Below, one piece after another: positions 34,335 to 46,799 of a stretch of DNA of 64,000 nucleotides (its first letter is position 1; each line of letters starts with the position of its first letter). The translations under genes and the position numbers were made by a program. Below the pieces are notes generated by a model, which made no database searches, was not told the origin of the DNA, and saw nothing but the letters and a program-made list of their open reading frames with translations. The stretch spans positions 5,270,001 to 5,334,000 of the forward strand of contig NC_058152.1 in the NCBI RefSeq assembly GCF_011075055.1, given 5' to 3'. Source of the DNA: Mangifera indica. Its lineage: Eukaryota; Streptophyta; Magnoliopsida; Sapindales; Anacardiaceae.

Positions 34335-34889
34335 GGTAACATCCTTGATCTAATAGTCTAACCTATAATTAAGATATTGTTCAATTTGGATATGCAATCC
34401 ATTTATGGGCTTTGCAAATAAAAACATATTTTGACAATCTAAAGAGTTCACAAGCTATTTAACCAATCACAACTTAGCTTCCCTAAGTGATGTATGATGC
34501 ACACATACAAATGAAACATTTTTCTTATATTTGGACGATGTGATATTTGTCTAAGAGTGTCATATTCTCCTCCCTTACGAGACTCAATGTCTTTACTAAG
34601 GTTTATCTCACTATTGCTCAAGAGGATATGTTGAACGACTTTGATACCATTATCATATCCGTAGTCCAATAATTTGACTCATTGTCAAGATATTGTTTAC
34701 TTTGGACACACAATCTATTATGATTTTGCTTTTGGGCCTTAAAACCTAAAATCCGTTTTGGCAACTAAGGGCGTTCACATGCTATTTAACCAATTTAATC
34801 TTATTATTCCTACGTAATGTGAGATGCACACACACACCCAATATCTCTCTTGTGTTTTGCCGATGTGGGATTTGCCTAAAAATATCACA
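34335..34889 (-). mobile_element. Complete TRIM retrotransposon
   Basis: Read on the minus strand: LTR 1 begins TGTGATATTTTTAGGC at 34889; then TGGTATCAAAGTCGTTC, a tRNA-Met-type primer binding site; about 60 bp; AAGGGAGGAGAAT, a polypurine tract; and LTR 2 beginning TGACACTCTTAGAC and ending GGATGTTACC at 34335. Each LTR is about 230 bp and the core about 85 bp. A 5-bp direct repeat TACTT lies at 34330-34334 and 34890-34894. No gene is encoded, so it would depend on enzymes of other elements. The two LTRs are clearly diverged, so the insertion is old. The open frame at 34448-34669 spans core and LTR and is not a gene. Confidence 0.85.
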
Positions 34890-34894
34890 TACTT

Positions 34895-35399
34895 ACTCTT
34901 TAAATAAGATAAATGTTGTATATTTGCCTAATATTGGGGTGAACGAGTCCAAATACCCAGTGAAAAATTAAAGATCTAGAACCAAAATTGATCGATTCCT
35001 AAAATAAAAAACTAGAATCAAGATCGGCTAAGGTTGGTTTTGAGTAGGTTTTGATTCTTAGTTGAAATCTATTTTATAAAATTTTGTCCTTTAAATCTTT
35101 CTATAAACCAAAAAAATCAATTAAGTGTAATACTTTCTTTAGAAGTACTGCTCTTTAGAGGGAAATATTATAACATTTGACTTGTTTAGCACGATTATAA
35201 CTGTTAACTTGCAAAAATTTAAAACATAACTTATGGAATTACAAAATACCCCTATTTATTAATAGTTTAGCATAGATGAACAAAGGTGTCCAAACATAAA
35301 GTAATAACATCCAACATATAGACATGTAGCAGAACTCAACCTAAAACATAACAAGAGTATGTTAAATACATCCTATTAGACATAAACGTAAAAAGACCA
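34895..35399. other. Intergenic stretch with transposon-end-like text
   Basis: GGGGTGAACGAGTCCAAATA at 34940 with GGTTGGTTTTGAGTAGG nearby resembles text at 39590 and 43200-44250. No boundaries can be defined. Confidence 0.3.
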
Positions 35400-36600
35400 T
35401 AATGCCCTTGCATTGCAGCTGTCACCCTCACTTGTTACCTATAAAACATAGAAAAGGGTGAGTGAGTAAATTCACCCAGTAAGTAAGAAAACTTAGTCCT
35501 ACACCTTAAAAACTTAATCCTTTTAAACATATTTACTTATTCTTGTTGACTTTGTCATCAGGAGCATGCCTTCAGACTCTGACCTTAGATGACATGGAAC
35601 TTACATGATTTATCTTACTTATCTTGGGAAAACCTTCAATCCTATTTAATCATCTCGATAAACACCTTTGGAGTAACATCCCTGTCCAAATACATATCTT
35701 TACATAGAATATGATTCAAAGAAACGTGTACATCTTGAATTCTCAACCAATCACAGCGAAATATAGAGCATGCTTACAAATTACTCATAAATGCATGTAA
35801 AAAGGTGTATTATAATCATAAATGAATACCTCCAACATGTCAATAATTAAACATCATCATCCATACAAAATAAGGTGTCTTAAATCAAATCCCAACATAT
35901 CATACAAAAACATAAATAGTATCCACAAAGGTAAAAACATAAAACTCATGAATATCAAATGACAAAAATGCCCCTTAACCTCCCCACTACTCACCTTTAT
36001 CTACAAATCCATATAAAAGAACATATGAGTGAAAACACTCAATAGGTAGGTGACCTTTTGACACCTTTCATACAACATTTGATGTTTTCTAGCACTATAT
36101 CACTATGTAGTAACTATTGGATGTTTTCTAGCATCGTCGTATGCCTATCTGTCTCTTTTTGACATCTTCATGCCCTAACTACATAGACAGTGTCATCCCA
36201 AATGACAAAAGCCTAAGTTGAACTTGGTGTAGCTAATGCTTTTATGAAAGAAATTGACATCTCATTTATCTACTATCTATGTGCCTTATGCATAATGTCG
36301 AGTAGACTTCAGACTAACTACTTATGATACCCTGGTCACATAGAAAAAACTAATTGCATCCCTTTTCTTATCACATATGTATAACTACGAGACCGTTAAC
36401 TAGATTACTATTTTAGGATAACCCTCATCACATGTGTATATGTGATGCATCTCACTAATCATATAAGGACCTACTATTGCCAATCTCTTACCATGCACAC
36501 CTGGAATGAACTATAATATGTGGCTAATGCATTAGGGCACTAAGTACATGATAAATCTTATGAGTATCTATCTCTTACATATAGGCCTAATAGTTTATGT
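35400..36600 (-). repeat. Gypsy-LTR-like repeat, family copy A
   Basis: It is homologous to 60200-60370 in opposite orientation (reverse complement TGCATGGTAAGAGATTGG against TGCATGGTAAGGGAGTGG; TTAGTGAGATGCATCACA against TTAGTGAGATACATCACA) and to 62220-62840 in the same orientation (AATATGATTCAAAGAAAC; GATACCCTGGTCACAT). Three copies in one window show a dispersed repeat. Placement with gypsy LTRs is inferred from layout only. Confidence 0.6.
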
Positions 36601-36921
36601 CATCAGGTCATATTTATGTTGTGTCAATTCATGTTTTAGGTCAAATCCTTAAACCCTAACCTAACTTGAAATTGAATCATGTCTAAATTTCTCAATCTTA
36701 AACCGAATCAAAATATTTTTCAGATTGACCTGTCCTAACCTGAATTAATCCAAACTAGAGAACAGGTAAAGTTGTGTCAAAATATAATATGTAACAACAT
36801 GATTTTTTACAAAACAACACACTTTGTCACATATCAAAGAATAACACGATTTGTTACAAAATAATACATAAAACGACATTTTATAAAAAAAAATAATTAC
36901 TTTATTTCAATTTAATACTAA

Positions 36922-37385
36922 AGGGGCATTTGTTGGAGTAATCAAAGAGTATTCTAGTAATTTATGTTTTATTACTTGTATCACTTTATTTGATTTGTTA
37001 GTTAATAAAATATTTTGATAATCTTCTGTTACTGATAATGATTTAACAAATAATATAAGTGATAATTTTATTCTTATCTCTATTTTAGGTATTAAAATAT
37101 TACCAAAGTAATATTAATTTTATTACAATTTTATTCTTATTAATTTTTTAGGATTAAAATACATACTTTTAATTAATATAACAAGCAATATGAAGAATAT
37201 TTTAGAATAATTATACCCAATGGCATTTAAATTATTACATCTAACCAAATACAATAATTATTTATATTTATCAATTTTTATTAAATATGGTAATAATTTA
37301 TATCCAATAATTTTTAAGATACTCTATATTTATGACAATCATTCATTTTTTTTGTAATAAAAAATTAACTAAACCAAACACACCT
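36922..37385. mobile_element. Tourist-like (PIF/Harbinger) MITE
   Basis: The left end AGGGGCATTTGTTGGAGTAA and reverse-complemented right end AGGTGTGTTTGGTTTAGTTA form an inverted repeat, and a TAA target duplication flanks it (36919-36921 and 37386-37388). A 3-bp TAA/TTA duplication is diagnostic of Harbinger. 464 bp, AT-rich, non-coding. Confidence 0.75.
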
Positions 37386-37388
37386 TAA

Positions 37389-38799
37389 TAATTTGCTTAT
37401 TGTCTCTTTATATGAATAATTGTAGTGATAAAGAAACATAACATCATAATCAAAAAGTCAAATAAGTCTACAACTTTAATTTTAAAATAATGCAATTGAT
37501 AACCAGTGAGATTAATAATTATTTATCAAATATTTAAAAAATTTAATTTTCATTCCATATAATGAATGTGACTATCATAAATATTAAAACCATTAATAAG
37601 TATATCAATATGATACACTAAACATAATATGTTCAAATCAATGGCACTTATAACACAGACAAAAATAAATAAATAAATAAATAAACTACATATAGTTTTT
37701 TACAAGTACATCAAAAAGAATTATTAAATTAGAATGAATGTCTTTAGTACATAGACATGACAAATAGGTAGGTTGGGTTCTGTTGATGTGGGTGTAAGTA
37801 AAACGAGTTCGAGTAGAAAGGGGGTTAAATTATAAGGGTAATGATTTTTAAAACCCGTATTTGGCCTTACAGATACGGCTCAACCCACAGGTTTTCCGCT
37901 AATATTAATTTATCACTGTTTTTTAAAATTATTTTAACATACTCATTTTGTAATTTTTAATATTTTTCTCTTTAAGTACATAAGTATTCCATGGAGGAAC
38001 AAAAAATTGCCTCAAATTATAAAAATGTTTTTTATAGATTTGAAGAATTTTAACATTGCATGTGGAATCAATATATATAACAAAATGTTTAGTGCTCATA
38101 TTTTTTAAATTTGTTTTCAACACAACAAATTCTTTAATTTTAGGGTGGATTTAAGTTCATTTCATGTCAATAAAAGGAAAAATATGTGAAATTTGTGTTA
38201 GATTTGTTGTAAATTTAATGTTGAAAAGGAAGAAAAAGATGAATAGGAAAGAAATAACGGATGACCCATGTGCATACTCAACCTTATAAAACTCATACCC
38301 ATTTTTAGACAGGTTACTCATGGGTCTTACAAGTAGAAGATGCCAAGTCTAGTCTTTAGTAGAAGATGATAATGTTCTATCAAAAGGCCTAAGGCTAGCT
38401 CCTTTAAGTAGACATTTAGCTAACTTGTATAATGTTTCAAGAAACAGTAAGTGGGTGATGCAAATTTGGTGTTTGGTGATGCAATGCGAATTTATTTGTT
38501 AATTTAAATTAAAGAATAAGGATTATGTGAATTGAAACTCTTTCTGTCAAATGAAGAAAATAAAGGATATTGGAGACTTTTTTTTTTGATATCATGTTAT
38601 ACAATATTTTGTTTAAAAGTTTCAGGGTAGTTTAGGCCAATTAGAGTTGACCTTGTGTTAACTTAAACACAACCTTATTTTTTAACGTTGATCCAAACTC
38701 GATCTAAACTATTTTTCATATCGAAAATCATAACCCTAACCAATTTTTTTCATATTGTGTTATGTTAGGTTAATAAGTTGTGTCAAATTTTATGCGTTT
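37389..38799. other. AT-rich intergenic stretch
   Basis: Includes a short AAAT run at 37664-37684. Text at 37760-37900 (GGTAGGTTGGGTTCTG, CGGCTCAACCCACAGG) and at 38265-38350 (GATGACCCATGTGCATACTC, GGTTACTCATGGGTC) may be ends of an old hAT-like element, but no target duplication was found. Confidence 0.35.
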
Positions 38800-39540
38800 T
38801 GATGTATAACCTTATTGCTTTCACATATAATGCCATTTTTGTACACAATTGATGGTTATCTCGATGTACATCTATCTCAGTGGGGGTTCATGTCATCTTT
38901 CACACAAAGTGGTACATTCGATGGCTAACTACCTTAATTTTTCCTTTAATAAGCCTTTCAAATTTTATCCCCACTCTAGCACATAACATGGGGTAAAATA
39001 GCTTTTTTACTTTACATGAATGGTGTCACTCGCCCTTGCTCCCCATGCATCTCATTAAGCTTATGCATTCCTTATCCTTAAATTAATGGTTGTTCCTCTC
39101 ATAAGCTCATCGTTCATCCTAAGACACCATGAATGAACGTTCGTCCCATACTAAACAACTGTTTAAGCTAAAACCCTAAAACAAATGTACATCTCATGAA
39201 TGATGAATTAGCACACCCTATTGGTCTCTTTATTTTCCAGCCAAATAACTGCAACTCAAAGCCTCTAATTCATGCTAATCTATCTCTCACTATCCCAAAA
39301 CATGATTCTTGCATTCAATAAACATTGATCATCCTCAAATCCACAAATCATAAATTTATCATTCCATAAACCATGAACTAGTATCACTCATGCTTACATA
39401 AATTTATCATTTTCACATACTATTTCTTGTAAACAATCAACAAACTAAACTATGGCATTATCATACAAAATCAGGCGAGTTCTAACAAAGAGAGGCCAAC
39501 TACTTACTTGCCCTTTGTAGACCTTTCTATCCTTCACATG
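38800..39540 (-). repeat. Gypsy-LTR-like repeat, second part of copy A
   Basis: The reverse complement contains GTTGTTTAGTATGGGACGAA and GGCAAGTAAGTAGTTGGC, matching ATTGTTCAGTATGAGATGAA (59735) and CCAAGGTAAGTAGTTGGC (59260) in the same order as the plus-strand copy at 59200-60560. The Harbinger MITE and other sequence separate it from 35400-36600. Confidence 0.55.
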
Positions 39541-39582
39541 GCAATGAAGATTCTGGTAACCAAACTCCTATTTACACATTAG

Positions 39583-40535
39583 GGGTGAGCACATTACCTA
39601 TTTGAAATGGAAATCCTCGAGTATCTGATGTTCGGTTCTAGTTCCTACCTAGAACCAAAGAAAATAAAGTAGGTTTTAGGTATTAAATCAAAGGACCCTA
39701 TAGGTTTCGAGACTTATTCTAGCTCCTCCTTATCAGGAATCGAAACCAACTTAAAATAAACTTAGATTAACCGCACTGGGTTGGTACCCTATCTAGTTAT
39801 TTAAAAATTAAGGGGAAAAAACCTCACTTAACTTGATATCTTTTCCTCTGAACCTACTACTTCCTTTGTTCAGAAAATTGTTTCCCTTTCCTAAACAATT
39901 GCTACCTTCCTTCTTCCTTTTTGCTTCCCTTCAGTTCCAACCACTTGTCTTCCTTCAGTTCCAGCTGCTTGCAAGTAAGTTTGTGTTTGTATGGAACTTT
40001 TTGTTTAATATTTGGACACATTGGTTGAATTTTGTAGGTAAGGAAAGAGAGAAAAGAAAATACAGATAGCTTAATTGGAGTAATGAATAAGCTTGCAGAT
40101 GTTTTGCGAAGAATTGTTGATGACTTGTAGGAGAAGAGATGAGATGAGATGAGTTGATTAATTAATTAATTAATTAGAAATAGTTTACATTAAAAGGGTC
40201 TGGGTTTGTTTTTAGGTTTGCTTTTAGTTTTTTTATTATATTTTTATTAAGTTTTTTCACACTTGATCAAAATTTAGGATCATACATAAGGAATAATGTT
40301 TTAAATTTTAGGTTTGATAATTCAATTATATCTCAACTTTAGGAAATTTTCTTTGCTAAATTGTAATAATTATTATTATTATTTTTATGTTAGACTAGAA
40401 AATTAAGGTAAAGAGAATTTTAGTTTAAAAGGAAAAATTTAGAAAGTAGAAAGGTATATATATATTTCAAGTAGGAATCGAAACTTGTAGGGTTGGTTCT
40501 TAGTAGGAACCAGTTCTAATTTCGGTTACGTGGAC
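39583..40535. mobile_element. Possible non-autonomous DNA element
   Basis: Starts GGGGTGAGCACATTACC and ends near GGACTCATTTACCCTT. Paired text near both ends (GTTCTAGTTCCTACC against GTAGGAACCAGTTCTAA) is in inverted orientation, as in foldback-type DNA elements. Only ATTA is shared at the flanks, so the target duplication is not established. Confidence 0.4.
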
Positions 40536-43134
40536 TCATTTACCCTTATTAGGCACTTCTCTAGACACACAGATCTTTGCGCTCTTGTTTGTTTGGCTGT
40601 AAAATTGGATGTGTGTAACAATAAAATGCATCAGGTTTTTTGTCTCTTTTTATTTTGCCAAACAAATACCATAAACAACCATTCCTCCTGATGAACAATC
40701 ATTCCTGTAGTTATTGCACTCAAACATGTCTCGAAATCATTGGGAAACTAATTTAAACCAAATTTAAATTCGACGAATTGGTGAACAGGAGCCTCCTAAT
40801 CATGAATAACCTTCATCCTCACACTTAGAAAATTTTCATATATTTAACATGAAATAACCATTCTACCCTTCTTAAGGCACAAACAAGCATCCACCTTAAT
40901 GATGAATGGTCATCCTTATTTATCAACAATAATAATTGTCTCAAATTAAAGGAAAATACTTAAATATCTTTTAACATACCTATAGATGTTAAATTTTGTT
41001 CATATACAATAATGACTCTCTATATGCAATGCATATGAAAAACTGGTGAAAACTTTTTAAAACATCTTTCTTTTTATAAAAATATTTTTCGTTTTATGTC
41101 AATCAATCTAGATCACAATAAGGATTTGGAGCCTTTGCCACATAAGTTGCATACTATGTAGTCTCCTTTCTCTACACACATTATTAGACTATTGTACCAT
41201 AACTATGCCCTACTATGAGTGTGTATAGATAGAATCTTATATGCACTCCTTCATAACGACCCTTATGAAAACATATCTAAAATTCATAAGAAATCATGTT
41301 TCCATAGGTGTTCTGTAATTATGACTACAAAATCTATCAAACACATATTTATGGATATAATAAGTCCTCATGTGTCATAAAGGACTGGATCCTACACATG
41401 CTTTATGGATTCCTAGTTTCCCATGTGTCCTACAAGATCAGTTCGAAACATGACTATACAGCCTAATTGTGTGAAAACATGCATAATAAAACTTATCTCA
41501 TGCAAATAAAACTAAACTATGATATGTTTTCATGTAAGTATGCATGCACTCGAGCCAATAACATGATTTAGGCTTGTAACTAGCTTTCACCCTTAACTTT
41601 ACTTTCTCTCATGTCTTTTTTCATAGGTGTACTCTTTTGGCATGACTTTGTACTAATGCATACCATATATGTCCATCGAAACATTGATATGAATGGTTGT
41701 GTACAAACCCTGTATAATCGTACATCTTGGGTTAACGAGGGTGCATTCCTTTCTCTTATGTATGATCTCCTCATGCACAAGTGTACTAAACTGTGACTTA
41801 ACACATAGTCGTGCATTTCCTTCATATGGTTGTACCTACTTGCCTCATGCATGACTTATTTATTCACGAAGACATCGAGTTATGACCCAATGCATGACTG
41901 TGCAAGTCCTTTGCACATTATATGTCCTATTTCATGAATAATTACTTCTTTTCTCCTTAATAGACATACATGGACTTATGGGTAAATTTGTATTTTCACC
42001 CTTGTGAGTGGTCACACATCCCTTTTACATGGTTGTTCATCACATCTAATTTATGTGTCTTGGATATTTGTACATGTCCTTTATACAGTCATCTACCAGT
42101 CATCAACATTTTTATCCTATCAAACATACAGACATGCATGATTATGTGCATGATCGTACTATGCATACAGATCCAAAATTTTATGCATGTCCCTATCACA
42201 ACTATTCTTGGGACAACCATGTATTCATATTTGGAAAGCTATTTCATGCTTATTACCTTCAATTTTCTATAGCATAATATTCTTAGTCATTTGTTAACAA
42301 CCTCAACATGTTTCTAACATCATCAAACCATAAGAAGGTCTCCAAACATCACATATCAAAGGCTTATAAATTGATACATTATTATGCATGTGTGCACATC
42401 ACTATATACATTAGAACAATCTCGTGTTCCACACAAACATTTTTCGTATGATATTATCACACAATAACATGTTGTTCATATTATTAGAATCTGATCAAGG
42501 AGTACAAAATCATACAATAATCTCATATTCAAATCATGCATACATTGATCATTAAATCATATCATTGATACCATAATTCCTTACATAATCCATAAGAACC
42601 GATTCCTTCTCATCTAATAGCATAAATATAATATCCATAAACCCTTTTACAAAATATCAAAAGTTTAAAATGAAAGTTCCCTAGTTAATTGTTTGCCCAA
42701 ATAGATGATGTGATGTCAAATCTCTTTTCTTTCCTTTTCATTGGAGTATGTCACTGTCATTGGGGTATCCTTTGTGATCATTATACTCTCTCAAAATATT
42801 GGATAAGGATGAATGAATATATTATGAGATATTAAAATATGGCTAAATCCATATCATAATGGGCCTTATATAAGATTCAACTTAAAATCAAATATGTGGG
42901 CATTCCATGCACGACGTGTGCCATTATAAAATTCAATATATGATACGCTATCTATTTATCTGACATGACATCAGATGACCATGTGTTCACCCTTCATGCA
43001 CATTTATTCATTAGTTTAAAAGTTTAATTTTTGTACTTAATCAAAATCTTAACTCATGCCACATACAATAATAACTTTATATATATTAAAAATAACTAAA
43101 ATGTCCTTGAAATGTACCAATGAGTATTATAGTA
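40536..43134. other. Intergenic stretch of repeat character
   Basis: Frequent ATGCATG/CATGCAT words and short open stretches on both strands (41580-41852, 41970-42277) that show no recognisable protein. Codon content looks like random AT-rich sequence. I assign no gene. Confidence 0.4.
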
Positions 43135-44110
43135 ATTGATTTCACAAAACAATATTGTTTTATGTTTATAATAATGTGAAAAAAAGTATTGGGTCAAGTA
43201 CCTGATCTAGTATCCTTATTTGAAGATTTGGATTGATTTCATGTTGACTATAATTCCAAATAAAATGGAAAACCAAAACTACACCTATAACATGCTAGTT
43301 CCCCTATTTCACTACTCAAAATCTAAGTGTTAGCCTTAAGGTACTTTCAAAACATTAAGATACCTAAAATGGTACCAAAACCAACCAATTGTTAGAATTA
43401 GGAACCAGAACTAGGATTGATTAAAGTTAATTCCCACCAGGAACCAAGATTATTAGTTTCTGTTAGCTTTCTTTTCATATTGGAAACCTATTTTTAAATT
43501 AATTATTTTCCTTCAAATTTTTGCATAAATAAAAAAAATCGATTAAGTATTTAATTTCACCAAACAATGTCATTTTATGTTTGTAATATTGTAAAAAAGT
43601 CTTGGGTTGGGTACCTAATCCAGTACCCTTATTTTAAGATTCAAATAAGTTTCAAGCCGATTTTGGTTCCAAATTCAATCACAAACCCTAACTAGACTCA
43701 CAACTTGTTGGTTCCCCTCTTTTACTACTTGGAATATAATTAAGGATGAGCCTTCGGGTATCCTACAAAAAATTAAGGAATCGGAAATAGTATGAAAACC
43801 AACAAGTTCTTGTAAATAGGAATCAAAACTAGGATCGACTAAGGTTGCTTCCCATCTAGAACTGAGATTGTCAATTTTGGGCATCTTTTCCTTCCTACAC
43901 GGAACCTTTTTATTAAATTTTTCTTTTAGTTTTTGCATAAACAAAAAAAATTTATCAAGTAATTAAATTCACAGAAGGATTTGTTATTTTATGTTTTTAA
44001 TGTTGCAGAAAAATAATTACTTGCTTGGTTACCCGATCTAGAACCCTTATTGAAACATTTGGGTTGGTTTTAATTTGATTCCGGTTTCCCACCGAAGAAC
44101 CAGAACCAAA
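43135..44110. repeat. Tandem repeat, about 415 bp x 2.3
   Basis: Units begin near 43137, 43552 and 43964, with TTTCACAAAACAAT, TTTCACCAAACAAT and ATTCACAGAAGGAT, each followed by a block ending TTTTATGTTT and later CCTGATCTAGTATCCTTATT, CCTAATCCAGTACCCTTATT and CCCGATCTAGAACCCTTATT. The third unit is partial. The sequence shares GGTTCC/GGAACC text with 39590-40530. No gene; the frame at 43675-43944 arises from the repeat. Confidence 0.75.
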
Positions 44111-45165
44111 CCTACCATGTTTTTTCCAATTTTTCTAAGTAGGTAATTTGCTAACCCCTATTAAAACCTGACATATTTTTCGATTAGAAACTGGAACTGA
44201 TGGTAGAGGACTCGACAAGCACGATTCCACACAGGTAATTTCTCACCCTTACCCAATATCTCTAAAGACATTATAATATAAGGAACAAGAAATGATATAA
44301 AAATATAATAGCATTATCAAAAATTACAATCATCGCATTGAAATAAGAACAAAATAAAGATATATAATTGAAAAAAAAATTAGAAAATACACAAAAAAAG
44401 GAAAAGAAATTGAAATAAAAGATTTGCTTTTCCTGTTCAACTGCTGCATTCGTCAAGATAAACCAAAAAGGGAAACTTTTTTAAATAAGAGATTAACCTT
44501 GCCTATTTGAATTCAGCATCTATATTAGTCACAATAGTCTAAATTTTTTTTGATACTTTTGTAAGTCATAATACAATAGTAACAGCCAATCACAACCCTA
44601 ATTGTGTTTGATTTGTGTTGATTTGGAGTTTTTAAAATTGAGTTCTTGGTTTATATTGTTTTTTGCAGTGGTTATATAACATATTAATTTGTGTATTATA
44701 ATCCATTTGTATGATTTAATATTTATTTCAAATTTGTTATTATTCGAGATTGGTGGAAACTCCTAAATAGTCAGGAAATATTGTTAAGTTATTGAAACAT
44801 TTTTATTTTTCAAAAATTAGTTGATATAATTTAAAATTAGTAGAATATAAGACTTTATTTTTAGAGTTTTGGCAATTATTTGGGTTTAAATTAAATGTAT
44901 TTTTATTAATTTATGACATCATATTATCTATTTAAATAAAAAATTATTGCCATCAATTTCTCTCAACAAAAGTTATACATTAAAATAAATTTATTATCAT
45001 GTATATTCATTTCCATTATGATAAGATGTGCATCATTTAAAATTTACACTCTTAGCATAATATTTTATCTTTTAAAATTTGAAAATATAAATGGTTACAA
45101 TATATAATATTCATAACAAAAGTTCCCAGATGTTAGTCATTTAATTTTCATCTCAGTAGCTAAGT
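44111..45165. other. AT-rich intergenic stretch
   Basis: No gene recognised; long A/T runs. Confidence 0.4.
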
Positions 45166-45174
45166 ATAGTTATA

Positions 45175-45355
45175 GAGCAATGCTATGTGTACCTATTTTT
45201 GGTACACAATTCATGTACACAGTGATGTGTCATCATGTAATTATGTGATTTTAAAACATGTGTCATCACATAATAAAAAAACATCCAATCACATAATAAC
45301 ACTTCATCTGTGTACACAAATTATGTACCAAAAATAGGTATACAAAGTTTTATTG
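45175..45355. mobile_element. Palindromic 181-bp MITE with 9-bp target duplication
   Basis: The arms pair as GTGTACCTATTTTTGGTACA on the left with TGTACCAAAAATAGGTATAC on the right, extending through TGTACACAGTGATGTGTCAT against a mirrored arm. An exact 9-bp duplication ATAGTTATA occurs at 45166-45174 and 45356-45364. A 9-bp duplication suggests Mutator-type mobilisation. Confidence 0.8.
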
Positions 45356-45559
45356 ATAGTTATATTTGTTAAAAAAACATTTATTCCAAACAATAAATTG
45401 CAAATTCTAGCTGTATATTAATGTGGTCTATAGCAAATAATTCTAATTTTTAGCAACGAATCCAAAGTACTCATAACAAGTAATTTTTGTATTTCGCTAT
45501 AAATTCACTATGTCTACGACAGATGAATTTCATATATAAATATATGATAAAATTATATA

Positions 45560-45715
45560 TATCTATTTTGAGTATATAAATATATAAAAAAATATATGTG
45601 TCATCATATCATTAGGTGATTTTAAATTAAGAAAAAAATAATACCCAATTATGTGATGACATATATAAGTGTGTACATAATTATGCATTCAAAATAAGTG
45701 TACATATTATTGCTT
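45560..45715. mobile_element. Diverged second copy of the 181-bp MITE
   Basis: It contains TATGTGTCATCATATCATTA, then TATGTGATGACATATATAAG and CAAAATAAGTGTACATATTA in the same order as the element at 45175-45355. The left end is degraded and I could not find a target duplication. Confidence 0.55.
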
Positions 45716-46177
45716 ATAAATATAATTTCAATATGTCTACACACAAGTTCCTATAAATGTAGTAAATATTTTTTGTATTTAGTTTCGTTTTTAGTGGTCA
45801 CCCAACTAAGTTATTACTATGTTCGCCTTGATTAATATTTATGTGCTAACAATTTTAAAGTTTTAGTTATATACTGATATGTTTGTAGCTAAATGGCAAC
45901 TATAGCTATAAATACTATTTTCCATGGCAAAAAGGGCAAATCTCTTGCTACAAAGATTATTATCATTATAGTGAAAACATTTAACATTTTAGTTGCAAAT
46001 GATCTCATCCATGACAAAAGTTGTAAACTTTTAACCATGCAAGATAAAATTGCATAACTCACTTTTAGATATGACAATAATAGTAACAATCCACAAATTG
46101 CTATGTTTCGTTACCATGAATGTTATAGATAGATATAAGGAAAAAATGTTATCGATAGATATATATAATATTATAAA

Positions 46178-46790
46178 GGCCAAACAACTATTTCCCACTT
46201 AAACTATGCTAAATTCTCAAAGTTCCTCCCATTAATTATGAAAATACCGTTTACCCACCCATGAACTGTTAAAATTAACGGTGGTAAAGGTAAAATTATC
46301 ATTTTCTCTATAATATTAAAAATAAACTTAAATATAATTTATTTTTGTCTCTCTAAACTTTAAAAACTAAAATTTTCACCCAGCCTAAGTTTTAAAAAAT
46401 GACAGTTTCACTATAGGGTTTCGTTTTGAAATCTCTGATGACATCTCCAACTCTCAAGGTTTCTTCGACGCCGATCGGACGTCCAAATGGGAGGAAGAGA
46501 TCGTCGGAAGGAGAGGATGTTTCGAGAGAGAGAGGCCATCAACAATGGAGCCGGAGATGTTGCTGGAGATTTCAAAACGAAACCCTAGGGTGAAACTGCT
46601 ATTTTTTAAAACTTAGGCTGGGGGAAACTTTTAGTTTTTAAAGTTTAGGGGGGTAAAAAGAGATAAAATTTTCAGGTGTTAGGGTTCTGTTAAATTTAAC
46701 TAGTCATGGGTGAGTAAACGGTATTTCCATAGATAATGGGGGGAACTTTGAGAATTCAACATAGTTTGGGTGGGAAATAGTCCTTTGGCC
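46178..46790. mobile_element. Mutator-type MITE with long TIRs, complete (copy 2)
   Basis: Begins GGCCAAACAACTATTTCCC and ends GGGAAATAGTCCTTTGGCC. An exact 9-bp duplication TATTATAAA flanks it (46169-46177 and 46791-46799). It is 613 bp and aligns along its length with 2378-3035 (CAGCCTAAGTTTTAAAAAAT, AAGTTTAGGGGGGTAAAAAG and others). The two copies differ at many positions and in insertion site, so they are independent insertions of one family. Confidence 0.92.
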
Positions 46791-46799
46791 TATTATAAA

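Noticed and set aside
34448..34669. Minus-strand open frame of 73 codons
   Set aside because: Spans the TRIM core and LTR, which are non-coding by structure.
41580..42277. Overlapping open frames on both strands
   Set aside because: No recognisable domain and no consistent strand; the sequence looks like repeat remnant.
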